Below are positions 41,319 through 49,548 of a stretch of DNA of 64,000 nt, in pieces. The position numbers and the translations under genes are program-made. The stretch is from the NCBI GenBank assembly GCA_002347365.1, contig DDWT01000029.1:1-64000 (forward strand), read 5' to 3'. Source of the stretch: Actinobacteria bacterium UBA2279 (GTDB taxonomy: Bacteria; Actinomycetota; Coriobacteriia; Anaerosomatales; Anaerosomataceae). The notes beneath the pieces were generated by a model. The model saw only the letters and a program-made list of their open reading frames with translations. It made no database searches and had not been told where the DNA came from. Each line of letters begins with the position of its first letter. Within the stretch, counting starts at the first letter, position 1.

Positions 41319-41672
41319 ATGGCACTCACGATCCAACTCGAACCCGGTGACGAGTTCTGGATGCTCGCCCTCATAGGCGACCTGGACTACAGCGAATGCG
41401 CCTCGTTCAGAATGACGATAGACCGGATACTCAGACACTCACCGCGCTCGACCATCGCCGACCTTTCACACCTGGACTATCTCGACAGCTCGGGTCTCGG
41501 ACTACTGCTGTCGCTATCGAAGGAATATGGCGCCCATGGAGGCCGACTCGTACTGGTCACGAACGAGACCGTAGACAACATCCTGGATCTGACGAGACTC
41601 TCCGGCATCTTCTCAACAGCTGAGAGTGTCGACCAGGCGCGCACGATGGTCGCAGACCTATCCTCTGCCTGA
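41319..41672 (+). CDS. STAS-domain protein, second antagonist
   Basis: 117 residues, same fold as the neighbour at 40820 but diverged: DLDYSECASFRMTIDRIL, the phospho-site LDYLDSSGLGLLLSLSKEYG, VTNETVDNILDLTRLSGIF. The Ser-Ser is retained, so it should be switchable by a kinase. GAGGAC precedes the ATG. Transcribed away from the other STAS gene across a 163-base gap; the two could respond to the same anti-sigma factor. Confidence 0.88.
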   Translation: MALTIQLEPGDEFWMLALIGDLDYSECASFRMTIDRILRHSPRSTIADLSHLDYLDSSGLGLLLSLSKEYGAHGGRLVLVTNETVDNILDLTRLSGIFSTAESVDQARTMVADLSSA

Positions 41673-41698
41673 ATCCTTCTCCTAGCCGAGAACAGAAA

Positions 41699-41725
41699 GA
41701 TGGCCGACCACTGTGGTCGGCCATC
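41699..41725 (-). terminator. Intrinsic terminator between convergent genes
   Basis: Perfect 12-bp stem (GATGGCCGACCA / TGGTCGGCCATC) with a 3-base loop; the minus-strand copy is followed by a T-rich CTTTCTGTTCTC, so it mainly serves the minus-strand gene ending at 41751. Confidence 0.8.
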
Positions 41726-41750
41726 CGCATTCCTACAGGCGACTCGAACG

Positions 41751-42311
41751 CTACGGAGTCGTGGGCGCGCTCTCGGTCGCAGCAACGCTTCCTGCGGCCT
41801 CGAGGCCAGCCAGGAGCTCGCTCGCATTGGCCACCTGGCCCGTTGAGTCGGTCACATCTGCAGCGATGAACGCCCTCAGCGCAGCCGCGGCACCCGCGTC
41901 ATCCGCGTAAGCCAACGCAAAGCCCTTGTTGCCGAGCAAGATCACGTCACCGGGCCTGATCGCCAACGCCTGGTCGTAGTAAGAGACGGCCGCAAGCCAA
42001 AGCGGGACGGCCGCCTGCTGCTGCCCGGACTCGTATAGGGCGACCGCCCACTCGTAGTAGCTATGACCCGCATAGGCCAGCAGGTCGGGATTCTCCGGGT
42101 TTGCCGCGACGGCAGCGACGGCAGCGTCAACGGCAGGCTGATACTGCGCAGTGATTCCGCCGCCAGGCGTCGTAGCGTCACCGGTACCCGCAGTGGACGC
42201 TCCGCCGCCTCCGAATCCGAGCCAAACGACACCACCGAACACGAACGATAGCGAGATCATCCAGATAACCGCCTTCACCCACAGAGGCGTGCGGCTCTTG
42301 TCTACTGCCAT
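41751..42311 (-). CDS. Membrane-anchored TPR-like protein (186 aa)
   Basis: One N-terminal membrane segment (residues about 12-35, KAVIWMISLSFVFGGVVWLGF), a Gly/Thr-rich linker, then about 110 residues of helical repeats with TPR-like spacing: NPENPDLLAYAGHSYYEWAVALYESG and AAVSYYDQALAIRPGDVILLGNKGFALAY. The soluble part is outside the membrane. It is the last gene of a four-gene run (amidohydrolase, RseC-like, 131-aa protein, this). Start at 42311, ATG after AGGAG; a TTG lies 6 bases upstream. Confidence 0.75.
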   Translation of the reverse strand: MAVDKSRTPLWVKAVIWMISLSFVFGGVVWLGFGGGGASTAGTGDATTPGGGITAQYQPAVDAAVAAVAANPENPDLLAYAGHSYYEWAVALYESGQQQAAVPLWLAAVSYYDQALAIRPGDVILLGNKGFALAYADDAGAAAALRAFIAADVTDSTGQVANASELLAGLEAAGSVAATESAPTTP

Positions 42312-42383
42312 GCGCAAACACTCCTAACACACATGAGTGCAGGCCGGACTCGCAACCGCGAAGCAGGCCTGCACGACGGTTCT

Positions 42384-42779
42384 CTACTGGGCGGGCGCTG
42401 CGTCCCCGGCTGCCGGAGTCTCAGTGGTTCCCGCGCTCATGTCACTGATGTCCGGATGACCGGCCGGGAGCTCGCCCGTGTTGAGCTGGTCTTCGGTCAA
42501 CTGCGGCGCAGGCACGACCGCGCCGGAAGAGGTCGCGGCAGGCGTGGCCGAACCACTGCCGCCCACAGGAAGAACGATGCCGATGATCACACCGATGAGC
42601 AGTGCTATGACCGCCATCAGCGCCGCCACGGACATGCTGACATCCTGACTGAACACTGACTGCGACGCGGCCGGCTGGGCCGTCGGCGCGGGCTTTGCAC
42701 TCTTAGCGGAACGCTCGGCACGCTTCGGTGCCGGAGCTGCTTCCTCTTCCTCATCGAAGAAGAAATCCTGATCGCTCAC
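42384..42779 (-). CDS. Single-pass membrane protein (131 aa), unknown
   Basis: Begins MSDQDFFFDEEEEAAPAPKR, an acidic then basic cytoplasmic region, one membrane helix (residues about 48-72, MSVAALMAVIALLIGVIIGIVL), and an Ala/Thr/Pro-rich external tail without recognisable domain. It resembles no family I know. Same orientation and context as the TPR-like gene, which also has a low-complexity external linker. Confidence 0.7.
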   Translation of the reverse strand: MSDQDFFFDEEEEAAPAPKRAERSAKSAKPAPTAQPAASQSVFSQDVSMSVAALMAVIALLIGVIIGIVLPVGGSGSATPAATSSGAVVPAPQLTEDQLNTGELPAGHPDISDMSAGTTETPAAGDAAPAQ

Positions 42780-42825
42780 GTACTCGTACCTCCTGTTTTG
42801 ACGATATGTCCCGGTCCTGTGAGTT

Positions 42826-43272
42826 TCATGTTCCCTCAGGACCCCGCGCGATTATAGCACGCACCCATGGAGACCCTGTGTGGCCTCGAGACATGCTTCT
42901 CTCGCGCCTTTGAAGCCCGGTGAAGGCCAGGGCGGCCGCTCCGACAGCCCCTATCGCACCGGTGACATCCCGGCTCACTCCTGCAGTCACACCCAGCAAA
43001 TCGCCCGCCAGGTATCCCACTAGCAGCGCGGCGACGGGAACGACGTACAGGGCCACAGCGGCAGCACGCTTCACCTCGGCGGGAAACTCCACCTCCACGG
43101 TGTCACCCACGCTTGCGCCGATCGGATCGAACACTCCCCGCATGACCAGATCGCCGCCGCCGTCCTTGTCACAGAGTTTGCAGCCTTCACAGCTCGCCGA
43201 GAGACTCATGGTGACCTCGACGCGCTGCGCGTCTCGAGCGGTGACCACGCCGCGCTCGAACTCCGCACCCAT
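42826..43272 (-). CDS. RseC/MucC-family (SoxR-reducing system) protein
   Basis: 148 residues. N-terminal module FERGVVTARDAQRVEVTMSLSASCEGCKLCDKDGGGDLV with a C-x2-C-x2-C cluster site, then VGDTVEVEFPAEVKRAAAVALYVVPVAALLVGYLAGDLL with two membrane helices. RseC-like proteins act with Rnf or electron-transfer systems to reduce redox regulators, or with RseA. No rnf gene is in the window. It is 1 base after the amidohydrolase stop, so cotranscribed. Confidence 0.85.
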   Translation of the reverse strand: MGAEFERGVVTARDAQRVEVTMSLSASCEGCKLCDKDGGGDLVMRGVFDPIGASVGDTVEVEFPAEVKRAAAVALYVVPVAALLVGYLAGDLLGVTAGVSRDVTGAIGAVGAAALAFTGLQRRERSMSRGHTGSPWVRAIIARGPEGT

Positions 43273-43273
43273 G

Positions 43274-44623
43274 TCAGTCCCTCAGTTTCACGCGAACGCG
43301 CTCGAGAGCATCTGCCATCTCATCAGCATCCATGGTAAGGAAGCGGCCGTCCTCGAACAGGATCTTGCCGTCCACCATCGTCATCAAGACGTCTTCCTGG
43401 TTGGCCGTGTGTACGAGCGCCCCGTAGGGGTCCTGTGTCGGCACCTGATGATTCTGGGAAAGGTCGACCGCGATGATGTCCGCCCGCTTGCCGACCTCGA
43501 GCGTGCCGACAAGATGGTCAAGCTTGAGCGCCTGTGCCCCACCGAGAGTCGCCATGCGCACGAAACGCTGGCCGGTGTAGTAGGCAGTCTCTCCGCCGAT
43601 GCCTCGCTGCGTGAGCAGGCCGACCCGCATCTCATCGAAGAAGTCGATCGTGCTGTTCGATGCCGGGGAGTCGGTACCGATACCCACGCGTAGACCCTTG
43701 ACCACAAACGAGTGTAGCGGAGCGATACCCATGCCCAGTTTGAGATTGCATCGCGGACAATGTGCGATGGACACATCGTTGCGGGTCAGGACCTCGATAT
43801 CCGCTTCGTCCACGTGGACGCAGTGCACCGCCAGTACGTTCGGGACCTCCAGCAGCCCCCACTGATACACGTACTGCACCGGGCTTACGCCGGTGGGCAT
43901 CCACAGCATGTCCCCCCAGCCGGCCTGGTCGCGGAACTCCTGACCGAGCATCGAACTGCCGTACTTCACGAAGTCGTACTCGTCTTTGGATCCCGCCAGG
44001 TGGATTGCGACCGGCATGTCCGTCCCGCCAACATGCTCCGAGACTACCTTGAACAGCGTCGGGTGACACGAGTAAGGCGAATGCGGCGCGATGCCGATCG
44101 TGATCAACGACTCGTCGACGCGCGTGCGCCAGGACGCGATATCTTCCACAGCATGTGCCATCTCGGCGTCGACCCGATGCTTGTCCATCGTCGAGACCTC
44201 GCGGTACAACACGCCCCTCAGACCGGACCGTGCCGCGGCATCTATCGATGCTCCCGAGTCCGAGATGTCTGCGAACGTCGTGATGCCCGACCGGATCGTC
44301 TCCACGGCTCCGAGGACGGAGGAGTCGCGCCAGTCCTGTTCGTCGAGAAGCGCCTCTTTGGCGAGCACCTGAAGCTTCCATTGTGTGTACGGCAGGTCGT
44401 CGACCACGCCCCGGAAGCCCGAGTACTCGAAATGAGTGTGGAGATCGATGAAGCCGGGCATGAGCGCGGCAAGCCCGTAGTCATGCACCTCGTCATCGGG
44501 ATAGTCGGCGAGCAGATCGGAACGCGACCCCACCCTGACGATGGCGCCATCGCGAACGAGCACGCCACCATCTTCGATGTGTGCGGAGGAGACGGGAAGC
44601 ACATAGCGGGCGAGCAGAAGCAT
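43274..44623 (-). CDS. Amidohydrolase, probable aminodeoxyfutalosine deaminase
   Basis: 449-residue metallo-dependent hydrolase of the MtaD/SsnA subgroup. Metal ligands: HTH in MPGFIDLHTHFEYSGF, His in MPVAIHLAGSKDEYDF, His in VLAVHCVHVDEADIE, Asp in GIGTDSPASNSTIDFF. A beta-sandwich flanks the barrel at both ends. The family includes guanine, MTA/SAH and aminodeoxyfutalosine deaminases; presence next to menG (69-base gap), in an anaerobe-type menaquinone setting, favours the futalosine pathway enzyme MqnX. Its other mqn genes are not in this window, so the exact substrate is inference. Confidence 0.75.
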   Translation of the reverse strand: MLLLARYVLPVSSAHIEDGGVLVRDGAIVRVGSRSDLLADYPDDEVHDYGLAALMPGFIDLHTHFEYSGFRGVVDDLPYTQWKLQVLAKEALLDEQDWRDSSVLGAVETIRSGITTFADISDSGASIDAAARSGLRGVLYREVSTMDKHRVDAEMAHAVEDIASWRTRVDESLITIGIAPHSPYSCHPTLFKVVSEHVGGTDMPVAIHLAGSKDEYDFVKYGSSMLGQEFRDQAGWGDMLWMPTGVSPVQYVYQWGLLEVPNVLAVHCVHVDEADIEVLTRNDVSIAHCPRCNLKLGMGIAPLHSFVVKGLRVGIGTDSPASNSTIDFFDEMRVGLLTQRGIGGETAYYTGQRFVRMATLGGAQALKLDHLVGTLEVGKRADIIAVDLSQNHQVPTQDPYGALVHTANQEDVLMTMVDGKILFEDGRFLTMDADEMADALERVRVKLRD

Positions 44624-44692
44624 GGCTACCTCCGGGGAGATGCGATACCGGAACTCAATGGTACACGCTCGGCAAGAAGCGCTCCACCGCGA

Positions 44693-45430
44693 TCACTTGA
44701 CCGCGACGTGCACCGCCACGATACCGAAGGTCAGGTTGTGCCACTCGACTGCCGAGAAGCCGGCTTTGTACAACTCAGCGGCTAGCGCGAGCTGCGGGGG
44801 GAACGCCCGTATCGACTCATTCAGATAATCGAAGCCCGACCGGTCTCCGGTGAGCCAGCCGCCGAGCATCGGTATCACAGTGCGCAGGTAGAAATGATAG
44901 AGCGCACGGAACGGCTTGAGCGTGGGACGGCTGAACTCCAAGATCACGTACCGTCCGCCCGTTCGAAGCACGCGGTATACCTCGCGGAAGTTGGCTCCGC
45001 GATCGGGAAGGTTCCGAACGCCGAACGCAACCGTCACAATATCGAATTCGTCGTCGCCGAAGGGCAGGTCCTGTGCGTCAGCGACCTCGAACTCGATCGT
45101 CGTCCTGCCCTGATGTTCCTCTGCCTTCCGCTTGCCGATCTCGAGCATCTCGGGCACGAAATCCGTGGACAGGATCGATGCAGGTCTTCCCTGGCGTGCG
45201 ATGGCCAGGGTGAGATCGCCCGTGCCCGCGGCAAGGTCGAGCACCCGGCTGTCCGGATGCACCTGGGCCAGACGCACGGTCCTTCGACGCCACAGGCGAT
45301 CGATACCCAGGCTCGACAGGCGGTTGAAGCGATCGTAGGAGGGCGCGATCGCACTGAAGATGCCCTTCACGCGATCAGTGGTCGGCTGCCCGGGTGCAGG
45401 CTCCGGGGTCACCTGTTCACGATCTATCAC
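44693..45430 (-). CDS. menG: Demethylmenaquinone methyltransferase
   Basis: SAM-dependent C-methylation of demethylmenaquinone, the last step to menaquinone. 245 residues of the UbiE/COQ5 family: VKGIFSAIAPSYDRFNRLSSLGIDRLWRR, SAM motif VLDLAAGTGDLTLAIA, ADAQDLPFGDDEFDIVTVAFGVRNLPDR, VILEFSRPTLKPFRALYHFYL and SIRAFP. The start overlaps the stop of the radical SAM gene by 4 bases. Menaquinone is the expected partner of the complex I operon and of the membrane cytochromes in this window. Confidence 0.95.
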   Translation of the reverse strand: MIDREQVTPEPAPGQPTTDRVKGIFSAIAPSYDRFNRLSSLGIDRLWRRRTVRLAQVHPDSRVLDLAAGTGDLTLAIARQGRPASILSTDFVPEMLEIGKRKAEEHQGRTTIEFEVADAQDLPFGDDEFDIVTVAFGVRNLPDRGANFREVYRVLRTGGRYVILEFSRPTLKPFRALYHFYLRTVIPMLGGWLTGDRSGFDYLNESIRAFPPQLALAAELYKAGFSAVEWHNLTFGIVAVHVAVK

Positions 45431-47199
45431 TGCTCATCCTCCATGAAACGACGATCGATCTTGCGGGACTTGGGGAACAGCGTCTCATAGTTGACGCGGA
45501 ACCATAGACCCATGTTGTAGATGAAGTGCCGCCAGTTCACGTTCGCCGGCCAGTTCAGCTCGGTCTTCTCGCACACGGTCGACTCGTTTAGCTGATCGAG
45601 TTCTTGCTTGTACTCGGCAAGGAGAGTGCCACGCTCCACGACGGGATGCCCCATGATCTCATCGATGCGAGCCATCGCCTTGCGGGCTTCGACTATGCGT
45701 TCGGCCGTCAGCTTCGCCGTCTTGGCGTCTGCGATACCCACCTCGGCCTTTATCGCATTGAAGCCAAGTGCCGCCTCGTAGGTGCTGTCCACCATCTCAT
45801 CACGCGTCATTCCGTCGGGCTCGTAGTTGAGAATGTGTTTCCACGACGGTTCGAGTAGCAGCTGGCGATGTTCCTCCAGGGTGTGCGCTCGCAGCGTGTA
45901 GCCGTAGCGATCGGGATCATCGAAGACCATCGAACCCGGATCCAGGAACGGTGCCATGGGGCCGAGGAAGGCGAGCAGCCGCTTGTCGTCGTTCACGCGC
46001 GCATAAAGCTCACGTACTGCGGGCACGGTGTCGAGCACGGACTGTGCGGTCTGTGTGGGGATGCCGGTCATGAAGTAGAGGTCGAAACGCTGGCAGTTGT
46101 TTCTCAGGGCCGCCTCGATGCTCTCGGACAGCGCTTCCCACCCGTACGGCTTGCCGAATGCCTTACGCACGCCGTCATCGTGGCTCTCTGCTGAAACCTC
46201 GACGGAGTAGTCATTGAGGTTCTCATTGAGGAATTCGTAGAACTCCTCTTCCGGCGGCGAGAAGAATTCGAAGCCGATTGGGTTTTTGAAGTCGATGCGG
46301 CGCAGCCCGCTGATGAACGCCTTCACATAGTCGTCGCCGGCCTGCCGGAAGTCATTGAGAACGAACACCGGACCCGGGATATGGTTGGCGATATGACCGA
46401 TGTCGCGGACCAGTAACTCGGGGTCGCGGAAGGCCACCTGGTTGCGGCCGAAGTGATTTCGAAACGCCACCGCGGAACCGCCGCACGTGGCGCACGTCTT
46501 CGAACAGCCTCGACATGTCAGCGACGCCGAGACGGGATAGCTCAGCCAACCCTTGAACGGCAGAGCACTCATCATGTCACGGTCACGGATGACGGAGCGC
46601 ATCGAGAACGAATAGTCGAGCTTCACGTGATCGAAGGTATCCGGAACGCATTCCAACGCATTGGCATTGACGGAGCCGTCCAGCCCTTTGTAGGTCAGGT
46701 TCGGAATGTCGGCGACGCTGCCCCCGCGCTTGAGGGCGTACACAAGCTGCGTGAACGGCTCTTCGGTGGAATCGCCGCGAACGACGTAGTCGATCCACGG
46801 ATAGGACACAAGCTCCTCGTGGAAGACACTCGCGGTCAGCCCACCGAACACGACAGGAGTCGTGGGGTGGTACTTCTTGCACAGCTTCGCGATCTCGACC
46901 GACCCGTGTGCGTGGGGGGCCCAGTGCAGATCGATACCGAAGACCACGGGGTCCATCTCCCGGATGGCCTTCTCAACGTCGAAGTTGGGTCGCGAGAGCA
47001 TCAGGACAGCCAGGTTGACGATGCGCACCGTCAGTCCGTGGCGCTCCATGTACTCGGCCATCGTCGTGAAGCCGATCGGGTACATCTCGAAGATGGGGCT
47101 CGAAGGCACAAGATCCGAGACCGGACCGTACATGATCGACGTCTCGCGGAAGTCGTACACGCTCGGGGCGTGGAGCAGAACGAGATCAGCCTTGGGCAT
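45427..47199 (-). CDS. B12-binding domain radical SAM protein
   Basis: 590 residues. The N-terminal 170 form a cobalamin-binding Rossmann domain (MYPIGFTTMAEYMERHGLTVRIVNL, VFGIDLHWAPHA, VVFGGLTASVFHEE) although the base-off His motif DxHxxG is not present. The radical SAM core follows with the cluster cysteines in SLTCRGCSKTCATCGGS (C-x3-C-x2-C). The C-terminal 200 residues are helical with no known domain. It is like the Ta0216-type B12/radical SAM group, function unknown. The 4-base overlap with menG suggests coupling to menaquinone or methylation chemistry. Confidence 0.85.
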   Translation of the reverse strand: MPKADLVLLHAPSVYDFRETSIMYGPVSDLVPSSPIFEMYPIGFTTMAEYMERHGLTVRIVNLAVLMLSRPNFDVEKAIREMDPVVFGIDLHWAPHAHGSVEIAKLCKKYHPTTPVVFGGLTASVFHEELVSYPWIDYVVRGDSTEEPFTQLVYALKRGGSVADIPNLTYKGLDGSVNANALECVPDTFDHVKLDYSFSMRSVIRDRDMMSALPFKGWLSYPVSASLTCRGCSKTCATCGGSAVAFRNHFGRNQVAFRDPELLVRDIGHIANHIPGPVFVLNDFRQAGDDYVKAFISGLRRIDFKNPIGFEFFSPPEEEFYEFLNENLNDYSVEVSAESHDDGVRKAFGKPYGWEALSESIEAALRNNCQRFDLYFMTGIPTQTAQSVLDTVPAVRELYARVNDDKRLLAFLGPMAPFLDPGSMVFDDPDRYGYTLRAHTLEEHRQLLLEPSWKHILNYEPDGMTRDEMVDSTYEAALGFNAIKAEVGIADAKTAKLTAERIVEARKAMARIDEIMGHPVVERGTLLAEYKQELDQLNESTVCEKTELNWPANVNWRHFIYNMGLWFRVNYETLFPKSRKIDRRFMEDEQ

Positions 47200-47274
47200 T
47201 CGTACGTTCCTTCATGACGCGGCACGGCCGTTCGGGGGTACGGTCTGCCGAGGCGGGTCGTGTGAAACCGCCAG

Positions 47275-47280
47275 AGTATA
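47275..47280 (-). promoter_or_regulatory. -10 (extended) upstream of the radical SAM gene
   Basis: Minus strand TATGC-TATACT contains an extended -10 (TGC-TATACT), about 76 bases before the ATG. Confidence 0.5.
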
Positions 47281-47298
47281 GCATAGGTCGGGACCGGA

Positions 47299-47955
47299 TC
47301 AGCGGGAGCCCACGGTTCCCACGGTCGCGCTGCACTTGCAGGCAAGCGACTTGATGTCGCAGGGCATCCGGATCTGACTGATGACCATGTCGTTCGGTCG
47401 ATTGACGTGCACCGCCGGGGTCAGGAGCAACGCACCGTGAATACCCGCTTCCGCCAGCAAGTCGACGGTTATCTGGACCCATGATGGCGAACAGGCGACA
47501 AGCGCCACATCAACGCCCAGAGCGGGATCCAGCTTCGTCAGGTCGGTGATGTGCCGGACCTCCACATCACCGACCATCGTTCCGACATCCTCGGGGACTT
47601 CCGAGAAGTATGCGACGGGTTTGACACCATAGCGATCGGGTGGGAAGACCACGCTGAGCGCCCCCAGCATCGCCGCACTGCCGATCTTGACTATCGGGTA
47701 CTCGTCGGACAGTCCCAGAAACGCGGTGAACTCCCTGTAGAGCACCTCGGGCTCGTAGCCGGCACCGGGACGCCCGATGTCTCCCACGAAGGAGATGTCG
47801 CGGCGCACCGTCTCTTCTTTGATGTCGAGTTCATCAGCCAGTTGACGAGAGGTGATCCGAGCGGGCGCGCCAACCCGGATCAGTTCGCCCAGGTAGCAGT
47901 GGTACAGCGACAGCCGGTAAAGTGTCGCATCAGGAGCAGTGCGTGCCTCGCTCAT
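47299..47955 (-). CDS. Rex-like redox regulator with degenerate nucleotide-binding motif
   Basis: 218 residues from MSEARTAPDATLYRLSLYHC. The N-terminal winged helix matches Rex: ITSRQLADELDIKEETVRRDISFVGDIGRPGAGYE. But in the second domain the GxGNLG loop reads VKIGSAAMLGALSVV and the NADH-selecting acidic residue of the VAxFD strand is replaced (VAYFSEVPEDVG). The last 25 residues contain three cysteines (CDIKSLACKC) where Rex has its swapped helix. DNA binding should be conserved but NADH sensing doubtful. The start is the second of two ATG codons, 6 bases from GGAGG. It lies between the quinone/menG genes and the cytochrome operon. Confidence 0.85.
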   Translation of the reverse strand: MSEARTAPDATLYRLSLYHCYLGELIRVGAPARITSRQLADELDIKEETVRRDISFVGDIGRPGAGYEPEVLYREFTAFLGLSDEYPIVKIGSAAMLGALSVVFPPDRYGVKPVAYFSEVPEDVGTMVGDVEVRHITDLTKLDPALGVDVALVACSPSWVQITVDLLAEAGIHGALLLTPAVHVNRPNDMVISQIRMPCDIKSLACKCSATVGTVGSR

Positions 47956-47990
47956 ACCCATCCTCCAGAGCGGTGTATGCCAATGCAGGC

Positions 47991-48019
47991 ACTATACCAG
48001 TATTTCGAAAGATTGTTAA
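47991..48019 (-). promoter_or_regulatory. Promoter of the Rex-like gene
   Basis: Minus strand -35 TTAACA (48014-48019), 17-base spacer, extended -10 TGG-TATAGT (47991-47996), 36 bases before the start codon. It is close to the 3' end of the operon upstream. Confidence 0.7.
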
Positions 48020-48071
48020 CGAACTTGGCGTATTCGAGCACTTGGACGTTCGCGCCAATGACCCTGACTCG

Positions 48072-48500
48072 TTACTCATCAACGGTATCGAGCGGTTCCG
48101 GAACGTCTGTCGCGACTTCGGACGCGTCTGTGATGACCCAGCCATCAGCGGCTTCGGTCACCATGAACACAGTGCCTGTCGGCCAATCGTCGAAATCCTC
48201 TGTCACATCCCAGATCACCACGACATCAACCGATTCCGTGCTCTCCGCACTCACGTACACGTCTGTCCAGGGAGGTATCGGGGACTCACCGGATCCCGAG
48301 TCCGCGGCCAACTGGTCAGCCACGTCCGCGTCCGCAAAGTAGGGCCGATACTCATCGGCGTTGCTGTTGCTGTCTGTACGCAGTTCCAGGACTGAACGAA
48401 CCACCGCGACGGCCGGATGCTCGGACTCCGGCGACGCCTGACAACCAGTCAGCGCTGTGGCAACCAAGACGAAGGCGATCAACAGATTCCATCGGCGCAT
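48072..48500 (-). CDS. Small lipoprotein, last gene of the cytochrome operon
   Basis: 142 residues with a lipoprotein signal MRRWNLLIAFVLVATALTGC (lipobox LTGC). The mature part has a helical PAVAVVRSVLELRTDSN and beta strands with many Asp/Glu residues; no family recognised. Its ATG is 1 base after the NHL gene's stop, so it is the distal member of the giant-cytochrome/ResB/CcsA/NHL operon. It could be a surface attachment or assembly factor. Confidence 0.8.
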   Translation of the reverse strand: MRRWNLLIAFVLVATALTGCQASPESEHPAVAVVRSVLELRTDSNSNADEYRPYFADADVADQLAADSGSGESPIPPWTDVYVSAESTESVDVVVIWDVTEDFDDWPTGTVFMVTEAADGWVITDASEVATDVPEPLDTVDE

Positions 48501-48501
48501 G

Positions 48502-49548
48502 CTATCGCTCCGTTCGAACGTTCAACACGACGACGCGGCCGATACACGCATCGGTGATGTAGACGCGACGATCAGAATCGATCCAGACGACGCCGCGCGG
48601 CTCGTCAAGGCGATACCCCTCGCCCTCGGCTATCGACTCGATCACAGCGCCCGAAGCGTCTGTGAGCAACACACTGGAGGCGAAGGTGTCGACCGCGAAA
48701 ATGGAGGTTCCCGGTCCTTTGGTCAAGGCTTTGGGCAGCTTCAGGGCCTCAGGGAAGACGGCTACTTGCCCGCCTGAATCCGGGTCCAATACCACGATGC
48801 GCGCGTTGTTCGAATCTGACACGTAGAGCGCGCCTGAGCCGCCGATGCTCATTCCGCCTACGAAAGACAATGCGGGTTCAAGCTGAGTCCCAAGCGAGCG
48901 CAACAAGGCACCATCCTCGGCGCTGAAGACGAGCACGGTGTGCGAGTTGCCGTCAGCGACGAATATCTCCCCGTCCGCATACGTGACAGCGGTAGGCTGG
49001 AGTTGCTGGTCTTCGCCAAACGTCATCATGATCGGCTGCCGGGCATCAGGATCGGTAGCCAAAGCGATGACACGGGGCGCAGCGTTGTCCACCACAACGA
49101 TGCGATCTTCATCGATGACCGCGATGTCGGACGGATAGGTCGTGACCGCATCGACGGCCGGAGGCAGCGTCAGAGTGGAGACCCGCGCTCCATTGAGCCG
49201 GAACACGCCGATCGTGCCGTTGCCGGCCTCCGCGACATACAGACGCTCTCCCTCAGTCGCGATTGCCAGCGGCTTGGCAAGGGGCGCATCGTCCTCGGCA
49301 GGAAAAACACCGGCAAGTGTCACCGTCGCGGTAGATTCGGTCGGCGGACCCACAAGGGTCACCCCGCCTTCACCGCGTTGCTGCAGGAGGATCACGACCA
49401 AGGCGATGGCCGCTGCGGCCACGATCAGGAGGACCACGGTGCCCAGCAGTCGCGGAGACACTTCCAGCCGAGCCCGTCGCCGACGCACCTTGTCCGAACG
49501 CCGCTGTGGCGGTGTTACCTCATTTTGGTATGACAAGATACGCTCCAT
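48502..49548 (-). CDS. Membrane-anchored NHL-repeat beta-propeller protein
   Basis: 348 residues. A basic N-terminal 30 residues, one membrane helix (about 34-56, LLGTVVLLIVAAAAIALVVILL), then NHL-type repeats across the rest: LAIATEGERLYVAEAGNGTIGVF, YPSDIAVIDEDRIVVVDNAAPRVI, PTAVTYADGEIFVADGNSHTVLVF, SIGGSGALYVSDSNNARIVVL and PRGVVWIDSDRRVYITDACIGRVVVL. Five to six blades fit a single propeller outside the membrane. The start overlaps ccsA by 29 bases. A homologous NHL gene lies at the far end of the cytochrome cluster (63283). Confidence 0.85.
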   Translation of the reverse strand: MERILSYQNEVTPPQRRSDKVRRRRARLEVSPRLLGTVVLLIVAAAAIALVVILLQQRGEGGVTLVGPPTESTATVTLAGVFPAEDDAPLAKPLAIATEGERLYVAEAGNGTIGVFRLNGARVSTLTLPPAVDAVTTYPSDIAVIDEDRIVVVDNAAPRVIALATDPDARQPIMMTFGEDQQLQPTAVTYADGEIFVADGNSHTVLVFSAEDGALLRSLGTQLEPALSFVGGMSIGGSGALYVSDSNNARIVVLDPDSGGQVAVFPEALKLPKALTKGPGTSIFAVDTFASSVLLTDASGAVIESIAEGEGYRLDEPRGVVWIDSDRRVYITDACIGRVVVLNVRTER

